64,000 nt of DNA from Halomonas sp. 7T (GTDB lineage: Bacteria > Pseudomonadota > Gammaproteobacteria > Pseudomonadales > Halomonadaceae). How positions within the stretch are numbered: the first letter of the stretch is position 1; each line of letters opens with the position of its first letter. The notes under the pieces are model-generated. The model saw only the letters and a program-made list of their open reading frames with translations. It had not been told where the DNA came from and did no database searches. Of this stretch, positions 50,317 through 56,847 are shown one piece after another. The stretch spans positions 310,001 through 374,000 of the forward strand of contig NZ_CP087112.1 of assembly GCF_025643255.1 (NCBI RefSeq). The letters run 5' to 3'. Both the position numbers and the translations under genes were made by a program.

Positions 50317-51516
50317 ATGACTGAGGTTTCCCTGCCTTTTACGCGCGAAGAGTATGCTACTCGCCTGTGGAAGGTGCGTGCAGAGATGGCTGGCCGTGGC
50401 ATTGATGTGCTGATCGTCAGCGACCCCTCCAATATGGCGTGGCTAACCGGCTATGACGGCTGGTCCTTTTACGTTCACCAGTGCGTGCTGGTGGGTCTTG
50501 AAGGCGAGCCGGTATGGTTTGGACGCCGGATGGATGCTAACGGCGCGCTGCGCACCTGTTGGATTCATCCCGATAACATTACCTATTACCCGGATTACTA
50601 TGTTCAGAACCCGGATATGCACCCCATGGAGTATCTGGCGCAGTCCATAATGCCTGACCGTGGCTGGCATACCGGCGTGGTGGGTATGGAGATGGACAAC
50701 TACTACTTCTCCGCCAAGGCGTATCAAAGCCTGTTGCGTGAGCTTCCCCACGCGCGCTTTATGGATGCTAATGCCCTGGTGAACTGGTGTCGGGCGATTA
50801 AGTCGCCACAGGAAGTTGCCTACATGCGGGTGGCGGCCAAAATTGTGGAAGGCATGCATACGCGCATTTTAGAAGTGATTGAACCCGGCCTGCCTAAAAG
50901 CAAACTGGTGTCGGAAATTTACCGTGTTGGCATCGAAGGTTTTATCGACGAGAACGGCAAAGTGTTTGGCGGTGATTACCCCGCGATTGTGCCCATGCTG
51001 CCTACGGGCAAAGACGCCGCTGCGCCACACCTGACCTGGGACGACACGCCCTTTCGCAAAGGCGAAGGCACGTTTTTCGAAATTGCCGGGGTGTTTAAGC
51101 GTTACCACGCACCGATGTCGCGCACGGTGTTTTTAGGCACGCCACCCGCAGACTTTATTCGCGCGGAATCCGCCCTCCTAGAAGGTATTGAAAATGGCTT
51201 AGCCGTCGCCAAGCCTGGCAACCGCACGGCAGATATCGCCATGGCGCTAGGCGCGGCGATGGATAAATACGGCTTTGATCGGGGCGGCGCTCGCTGTGGT
51301 TATCCTATTGGTATCTCGTACCCGCCCGACTGGGGTGAGCGCACGATGAGCCTGCGCCCCTCCGATGAAACCATCCTAAAGCCCGGCATGACCTTTCACT
51401 TTATGCCCGGCCTATGGGAAGACGACTGGGGCCTGGAAATTACCGAAAGCATACTGATTACCGACACCGGCTGCGAAACCCTGGCCAATTTCCCCCGCCA
51501 GCTATTTGTTAAGTAG
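50317..51516 (+). CDS. doeA: Ectoine hydrolase DoeA
   Basis: DoeA opens the ectoine ring to N-acetyl-L-2,4-diaminobutyrate, the first step in using ectoine as carbon and nitrogen source. From ATG 50317 (MTEVSLPFTREEYATRLWKV) the product is 399 aa, the length I recall for Halomonas DoeA. It is an M24/creatinase-like protein: an N-terminal creatinase domain with SDPSNMAWLTGYDGWSFY and a C-terminal pita-bread fold with RTVFLG and GLEITESILI. An ATG 18 bases upstream is less well placed. doeB starts 30 bp downstream. Confidence 0.94.
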   Translation: MTEVSLPFTREEYATRLWKVRAEMAGRGIDVLIVSDPSNMAWLTGYDGWSFYVHQCVLVGLEGEPVWFGRRMDANGALRTCWIHPDNITYYPDYYVQNPDMHPMEYLAQSIMPDRGWHTGVVGMEMDNYYFSAKAYQSLLRELPHARFMDANALVNWCRAIKSPQEVAYMRVAAKIVEGMHTRILEVIEPGLPKSKLVSEIYRVGIEGFIDENGKVFGGDYPAIVPMLPTGKDAAAPHLTWDDTPFRKGEGTFFEIAGVFKRYHAPMSRTVFLGTPPADFIRAESALLEGIENGLAVAKPGNRTADIAMALGAAMDKYGFDRGGARCGYPIGISYPPDWGERTMSLRPSDETILKPGMTFHFMPGLWEDDWGLEITESILITDTGCETLANFPRQLFVK

Positions 51517-51546
51517 CGGTTTGTAAAAGATAAAAAGGAAAACGTA

Positions 51547-52578
51547 ATGACCGATCAACTAAGTCAAAAACGGCCCAGCCCGATTTCCGCCACCGTTGAT
51601 TTTGATGCCGATGGGGTGCAGCACGGTTTTTTGAAGCTACCGATCTCTACCGATGAGTCCGCGTGGGGAGCGGTGATGATCCCCGTAACGGTCGTAAAAA
51701 ATGGTAACGGCCCGACGGCACTGTTAACCGGTGGTAACCACGGTGACGAGTACGAGGGTATTACCTCGCTGCTCAAGCTCTCTTCGACGCTGAAGGCGGA
51801 AGAAGTGACCGGACGTGTCATTATCGTGCCCTGCATGAATACGCCGGCGGTTATGGCGGGCAAGCGCACCTCGCCGATGGATAAAGGCAATTTGAACCGC
51901 AGCTTCCCTGGCGATCCCAACGGCACGGTGACCTCGCAAATTGCTGACTACTTTACCCGCGTGCTGGTGCCCATGAGCGATGTGGTGCTCGACCTCCACT
52001 CTGGCGGCCGAACGCTGGATATCCTGCCGTTTGGTGCGTCTCACGTATTGGATGACAAACGCCAGCAGCAGGCAGCCCTGGAAGGTGCCAAAGCGTTTGG
52101 TGCGCCATACGCCATGGTGATGTTTGAGCTGGACGCTGAAAAACTTTTTGACACTGCCTGTGAGCGCCAGGGCAAGGTATTTGTAGCCACCGAGCTAGGC
52201 GGTGGCGGTACCTCCACGCCGCAAAGCATTGCCATTGCCGAGCGCGGTGTGCGCAACTTCTTAATTCATTATGGATTGGTAGCGGGTGAGGTGGAAATGC
52301 CCGAAGGCGGTCAAATGTATCTCGATATGCCGGATGCCAGCTGCTACGTGCAGAGCCAGCATTCCGGCGTACTTGAGCTGCTTGTCGCACTGGGTGATGA
52401 AGTGACAAAAGGCCAAACCATTGCCTATGTGTACGACATGACCCGCAGCGGCACCGCTCCGGTGGCTTATAAAGCAGAACGTAACGGTGTTTTAATGGCC
52501 CGCCGCGCGCCCTCGCTTATCAACATGGGGGATACCCTTGCGGTGATCGCCGATGTTGTTGAACGCCTGGAGGCTTAG
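51547..52578 (+). CDS. doeB: N-alpha-acetyl-L-2,4-diaminobutyrate deacetylase DoeB
   Basis: DoeB removes the acetyl group left by DoeA, yielding L-2,4-diaminobutyrate. The 343 aa protein is of the AstE/AspA zinc carboxypeptidase-like family, with zinc ligands His65 and Glu68 in GGNHGDEYEG and His151 in DLHSGG, plus a family-typical NLNRSFPGDP. AGGAAAACGTA precedes the ATG. The overlap in function and order with doeA is diagnostic of ectoine catabolism. Confidence 0.95.
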   Translation: MTDQLSQKRPSPISATVDFDADGVQHGFLKLPISTDESAWGAVMIPVTVVKNGNGPTALLTGGNHGDEYEGITSLLKLSSTLKAEEVTGRVIIVPCMNTPAVMAGKRTSPMDKGNLNRSFPGDPNGTVTSQIADYFTRVLVPMSDVVLDLHSGGRTLDILPFGASHVLDDKRQQQAALEGAKAFGAPYAMVMFELDAEKLFDTACERQGKVFVATELGGGGTSTPQSIAIAERGVRNFLIHYGLVAGEVEMPEGGQMYLDMPDASCYVQSQHSGVLELLVALGDEVTKGQTIAYVYDMTRSGTAPVAYKAERNGVLMARRAPSLINMGDTLAVIADVVERLEA

Positions 52579-52586
52579 CCCTCGGC

Positions 52587-53063
52587 ATGATGAAACTGGA
52601 CCGTTATGATTTAAAGATCCTCGATATCCTCTCCCGGGATGGGCGAATCACCAAATCGAAGCTGGCGGAAGCCATTAACCTTTCGGTAAGCCCTTGCTGG
52701 GAGCGGGTGAAGCGGCTGGAAAAAGCGGGTGTGATTGAAGGATATACCGCCCGCATCAACGCCGATGTGTTGGTGCCGCGTAACTCCGTATGGGTGCAAA
52801 TCGAGCTTAAGCAGCACAATGCTGAAAGTTTTTCCCGCTTTGAAGCGTTAGTCATGCAAACGCCAGATGCCACAGAGTGCGTAGCGGTAGGTGGCGGTGT
52901 GGACTATCTGGTGAAGTTTGAAGTGTTTTCCATCGACAGTTACCAACGTTTGATCGATAGTTGGTTGGTCTCCGATGCGGGAATAGAACGTTATTTCACT
53001 TATATCGTAACTAAGTCGGTAAAACGAACCGAGCCAGGTATTGGGTCAAACGATTTTTTGTAA
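52587..53063 (+). CDS. doeX: Lrp/AsnC-family regulator DoeX
   Basis: DoeX is the local regulator of the doe genes. The 158 aa product has an N-terminal winged helix-turn-helix (RYDLKILDILSRDGRITKSKLAEAINLSVSPCWERVKRLE) split here only by description, and a C-terminal RAM ligand-binding domain. It begins 8 bp after doeB, so it is cotranscribed with doeAB. An ATG at 52590 is an equivalent alternative. Lrp-type proteins form octamers or hexadecamers and respond to amino acids, here plausibly an ectoine breakdown product such as diaminobutyrate. Confidence 0.93.
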   Translation: MMKLDRYDLKILDILSRDGRITKSKLAEAINLSVSPCWERVKRLEKAGVIEGYTARINADVLVPRNSVWVQIELKQHNAESFSRFEALVMQTPDATECVAVGGGVDYLVKFEVFSIDSYQRLIDSWLVSDAGIERYFTYIVTKSVKRTEPGIGSNDFL

Positions 53064-53164
53064 TATTGCCTGCACAAATCGAATCTAACAATTTATCCAG
53101 GTGCTTGATCAACGCCATTTCAGCGTTCCGTTGGCTTAACATGAAAGTTGAGGCCATTCACCAC

Positions 53165-53208
53165 CCGCTTAGCGAAAGACATTCATGAAATGTTAGTGTG
53201 CTAAGCGG
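53165..53208. promoter_or_regulatory. Nested palindrome upstream of the four-enzyme cassette
   Basis: Outer arms CCGCTTAGC (53165-53173) and GCTAAGCGG (53200-53208) are perfect 9-mers; within them ACATT (53179-53183) and AATGT (53189-53193) flank CATGA. It ends 34 bases before the nitrilase-family gene. There is no T run, so an operator or leader structure is more likely than a terminator. It suggests separate control of the cassette from doeABX. Confidence 0.55.
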
Positions 53209-53242
53209 AAACAGTCAGATCGCCTGACGCAGAGAGAAGCTA

Positions 53243-54106
53243 ATGTCATATTTCACCATTGCCGGTGTTCAAATGCATGCCCTGCACCATGGCGACAATA
53301 CCGAGGCTATGCGCCATCGGATCGATGCGCTAATGAACCGTTTTCCTCAAGTTCAAATGGTGCTGTTCAGCGAATTAATGCCGATGGGAGCTTCACCGCT
53401 CCATGCTCAAACGTTGCCCAGCGATACTGAAGCATTTTTTTGCCAACTGGCCGCGCAACATCGTATCTGGTTAATTCCAGGCTCCATGTTCGAGCAAGTA
53501 GGCGAACATACCTACAATACCCTGGTAGTCATTAACCCCTTGGGCCAGGTTGTAACGCGGTATCGCAAAATGTTCCCGTTCCGACCTTACGAAGCAGGCG
53601 TAGAAGGCGGCAGTGAATTTGTGGTCTTCGATGTACCAACGATAGGTCGCTTTGGCGTTTCTATTTGTTATGACATGTGGTTTCCCGAAACGACGCGTAC
53701 TTTGGCTTCAATGGGGGCTGAAGTTATTCTTCACCCCACTATGACGGATACCATTGACCGAGATATTGAGCTGTCAATTGCCCGCACCAATGCGGCGATC
53801 AACCAGTGCTACTTCTTCGATATCAATGGCGCTGGCGCGTTAGGAAATGGCCGCTCTATCGTCGTTGGTCCCTCTGGCGACGTGATCCATCAAGCGGGGA
53901 TAGGGGAAGAGGTCATGCCCATCGAAATTGACCTCAACCGCGTCCGCCGCGAGCGCGAAACAGGGTTGCGCGGTTTGGGCCAGCCACTGAAAAGTTTCCG
54001 TGACCGTGAAGTCGATTTCTCGCTATACCGTAGCGAAAATAAATCCTCTCCTTTCCTTGATACCTTAGGACCACTTGCTAAACCCGTACGAACTGACCTG
54101 ACCTAG
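53243..54106 (+). CDS. Nitrilase-superfamily carbon-nitrogen hydrolase
   Basis: This 287 aa enzyme of the CN-hydrolase superfamily cleaves amide or related C-N bonds. The catalytic Glu-Lys-Cys triad is visible: Glu44 in LFSELMPMG, Lys109 in YRKMFPF and Cys142 in ICYDMWFPE. The GVEGG loop and RTNAAINQCYF are also typical. The substrate cannot be read; it does not look like AguB (N-carbamoylputrescine amidase) at the N-terminus. It is the first gene of a cassette inserted between doeX and doeC, downstream of a nested palindrome, and 165 bp before the ATP-grasp gene. Confidence 0.88.
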   Translation: MSYFTIAGVQMHALHHGDNTEAMRHRIDALMNRFPQVQMVLFSELMPMGASPLHAQTLPSDTEAFFCQLAAQHRIWLIPGSMFEQVGEHTYNTLVVINPLGQVVTRYRKMFPFRPYEAGVEGGSEFVVFDVPTIGRFGVSICYDMWFPETTRTLASMGAEVILHPTMTDTIDRDIELSIARTNAAINQCYFFDINGAGALGNGRSIVVGPSGDVIHQAGIGEEVMPIEIDLNRVRRERETGLRGLGQPLKSFRDREVDFSLYRSENKSSPFLDTLGPLAKPVRTDLT

Positions 54107-54271
54107 ACATTTTTTAGGAGTCTATTTGGCTTGCCCTATCACCACAAGAAGAACGGACTTCGCGCCAAGTTGGATGATCAATTTAGGCGAATATCGCGAT
54201 ATTTAGCGAAACTCCTAGGCAGCACGAGTTCCACGCAGCCTTCTGTACCAGTCATACAAGGAGCGAAAACA

Positions 54272-55744
54272 ATGAATAAAATAACGTCCATTGCAGATGT
54301 CCGTAGGCATTTTCTAAATAATAAAGAGCCGATTTACTTTATTTCTGCGACGAACTTCAACCTTCTAGGTATTGGTGATTGGGTAGGTAGCTTCCGTCAT
54401 ATTAACTATATCGACTGCTTTGAAGGTAAGCAGCGAAATGTCTTCGTGCCTAAACAGAAGTTTTCCCGCGACTTCGAGAGCATTGAAGACATTAATAACT
54501 ATCTGCTTGAACACAAAGAAGTCATTGATTTCATTCAATCACGAGCCAACAGCGAAAGTGCTGGGGTGGCATCGTTTTTAATGTTCGATGAGCACACTGA
54601 AGAAATTTGTGAGCAGTTGGGTCTGCGGGTTGCTTTCCCCCCCGCCGAACTGCGCAAGCGGATGGATAATAAAATTGAGACAGTGCGTATTGGCAACAAA
54701 GCTGGCGTGCCCAGCGTGCCCAACGTGTTGGCCAGAGTAGGCAGTTATCAGGAGCTTCTAGAGGTCAGCGAGTCGCTCGGTAACGATTTAGTGGTACAGA
54801 CCGCGTTTGGCGATTCTGGGCACACCACCTTCTTTATTGCCAGTGAAGAAGACTATTACAAGCATGCTGAAGAGATCGAAGCCGAGCCCGAGGTCAAGAT
54901 CATGAAGCGCATCAACTGCCGCGGCTCGGCGATAGAAGCTTGTGCCACGCGTTGCGGTACGGTTGTTGGCCCGTTGATGACAGAGCTTGTAGGTTTCAAA
55001 ACATTGACTCCATATAAAGGCGGTTGGTGTGGCAACGAAATGTTCGCTGGCGCCTTTAGTCAGGAAGTGCGTGATTTAGCGCGCGAATACACCTTTAAGT
55101 TTGGTGAGGCACTCCGCGAAGAAGGGTATCGAGGATATTTCGAGCTCGATTTTCTGATCGATATGGATACCAATGAAGTGTATCTAGGCGAACTTAATCC
55201 CCGCGTGACAGGGGCAAGCTCCCTGACGAATGTGGCGGCGTTTGCCCACTCCGATATTCCGCTGTTCCTGTTCCACCTGCTTGAATTTTCGGATGTCGAT
55301 TTTGACCTGGATATCAATGATATCAATGAGCGCTGGGCGCATCCTGAAAGTGTCGACAGCTGGAGCCAGCTGGTTATCAAGCATACCGATGAAAGCGTTG
55401 ACCTGTTAACTCAGGCGCCTACAACCGGCGTATGGCGCATGAATGATCAGGGCGGGATTGCCTATGATCATTATAGCTATCACCCTCATGCGGCAGAGAA
55501 CGAGGAGGAAGCCTTTTTTCTGCGCATTAGTGGCGCAGGAGACTTCCGATATGAAGGGGCCGACCTGGGTATTTTGATTACCCGAGGACGGTTAATGGAT
55601 GATGACTTCCAGTTGAACGAGCGTGCCAAGGCCTGGATAGACGGCATTCGTGGTCAGTACACCGGACAGGCGTTGCAAGATCCAGTGGTGGAGGAAGTTG
55701 CCGTTAGCCATGCTATCGGCGGTGGCAACTTTAAAATCCTTTAA
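54272..55744 (+). CDS. ATP-grasp ligase of unknown substrate
   Basis: This is a roughly 490 aa ATP-grasp protein, a fold that joins a carboxylate to an amine (or carboxylates biotin) through an acyl-phosphate. The central region has RMDNKIETVRIGNKAGVPSV, a lid-type segment around VVQTAFGDSGHTT, and the Mg2+/ATP residues FELDFLID and LGELNPRVTG. Biotin carboxylase-like overall, but there is no biotin carrier nearby, so amide ligation is more likely. ATG 54272 has a perfect AAGGAG; a TTG at 54131 with AGGAG would add 47 basic residues. It is followed two bases later by the C45-type gene. Confidence 0.85.
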   Translation: MNKITSIADVRRHFLNNKEPIYFISATNFNLLGIGDWVGSFRHINYIDCFEGKQRNVFVPKQKFSRDFESIEDINNYLLEHKEVIDFIQSRANSESAGVASFLMFDEHTEEICEQLGLRVAFPPAELRKRMDNKIETVRIGNKAGVPSVPNVLARVGSYQELLEVSESLGNDLVVQTAFGDSGHTTFFIASEEDYYKHAEEIEAEPEVKIMKRINCRGSAIEACATRCGTVVGPLMTELVGFKTLTPYKGGWCGNEMFAGAFSQEVRDLAREYTFKFGEALREEGYRGYFELDFLIDMDTNEVYLGELNPRVTGASSLTNVAAFAHSDIPLFLFHLLEFSDVDFDLDINDINERWAHPESVDSWSQLVIKHTDESVDLLTQAPTTGVWRMNDQGGIAYDHYSYHPHAAENEEEAFFLRISGAGDFRYEGADLGILITRGRLMDDDFQLNERAKAWIDGIRGQYTGQALQDPVVEEVAVSHAIGGGNFKIL

Positions 55745-55746
55745 TC

Positions 55747-56784
55747 ATGGATAGCAACTTTGCTGCAGGCCGAGCGCCTGGTGTGGAGCTGGACAAGGCA
55801 CTGACGTTTCGCACTGTGCACGAAGAAGTAGCGGGACCAAAATGGCAGTCGTTGTTCCATTACCACTGGCCTGCCTATGAGCCTTGGTATCTGGCCGAAG
55901 GTGAGCGCGAGCGTCCCTCTTACTTAGAGTGTCATAACGCTTTACGCAAGCACATGCCCGAACTTCTGGCTACTTACCGCACGCTATGTGAACTCGCTGG
56001 TGGAGGAGATCTTTCATCACGGCTACTGAGTTTGTACCGTCCGCCGCCCTATATTACTGGTTGCTCGCAGGCGGTACTAACACGGCCGATATCAACCATG
56101 TTGGCACGCAACTACGACTACCCGCCGGAGCTGTGCGAGGGCACTATTCTCTACACTCGATGGAATCAGCGCCGTGTTATTGCCATGTCTGATTGCCTGT
56201 GGGGCGTGCTAGACGGGATGAACGATTCAGGACTTGCTGTTTCTCTGGCGTTTGGTGGACGTAAGGTGGTAGGGGATGGATTCGGTGCCCCGATAATACT
56301 TCGCTATATCCTTGAGTTCTGCGATACCGTGCCCGAAGCAGCGGCGGTACTGGCGAGAGTGCCTACCCATATGGCCTACAACATTACTGTGGCAGACGCC
56401 TCAGGTCGTTATGTCACAGCGATGATTGCTCCTGATTGCCGCGCTAGCATTCGGCGCGTAGCGGTGGCTACTAATCATCAAAAGAAAATTGAGTGGTATG
56501 CCCATGCGCTGGCTTCGGAAACCTTGATTCGCGAGCGTCAGCTCTCGATTCTGGTGGACGACGACGCCACCACTGAAGAGCGACTAATTTCAGCTTTCTC
56601 CGCTCCCCCTTTGTTTCGCCATGACTATCGGCGCGGCCTGGGCACAGTATATACCGCGGTATATCGCACCAAGGAAAGACTTACTCAGTTTCGTTGGCCC
56701 GGTAGAGTGTTGGATTTGAACTTCGACGTGTTTCCTGAAGAGCAAATTACCGTTCGCTATGGCTCACGTGGGCTGTACGGCTGA
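55747..56784 (+). CDS. C45-type Ntn hydrolase/acyltransferase (isopenicillin N acyltransferase-like)
   Basis: This 345 aa protein resembles the C45 autoproteolytic acyltransferases. The site YITGCSQAVL supplies Gly105-Cys106, the expected self-cleavage point that frees Cys106 as N-terminal nucleophile, as in isopenicillin N acyltransferase. LARNYDYPPE and MNDSGLAVSLAFGG follow as in the family. Such enzymes hydrolyse or transfer acyl groups on amines or amides. Coming 2 bp after the ATP-grasp stop, it is probably translationally coupled with it. It may edit, trim or transfer what the ligase makes; the substrate is unknown. Confidence 0.82.
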   Translation: MDSNFAAGRAPGVELDKALTFRTVHEEVAGPKWQSLFHYHWPAYEPWYLAEGERERPSYLECHNALRKHMPELLATYRTLCELAGGGDLSSRLLSLYRPPPYITGCSQAVLTRPISTMLARNYDYPPELCEGTILYTRWNQRRVIAMSDCLWGVLDGMNDSGLAVSLAFGGRKVVGDGFGAPIILRYILEFCDTVPEAAAVLARVPTHMAYNITVADASGRYVTAMIAPDCRASIRRVAVATNHQKKIEWYAHALASETLIRERQLSILVDDDATTEERLISAFSAPPLFRHDYRRGLGTVYTAVYRTKERLTQFRWPGRVLDLNFDVFPEEQITVRYGSRGLYG

Positions 56785-56847
56785 TTTAGCACTATTGCTG
56801 AGGAAGTGTCTTTTCCAGATAAATACCTACAAAGGATGGGTGTCGTC

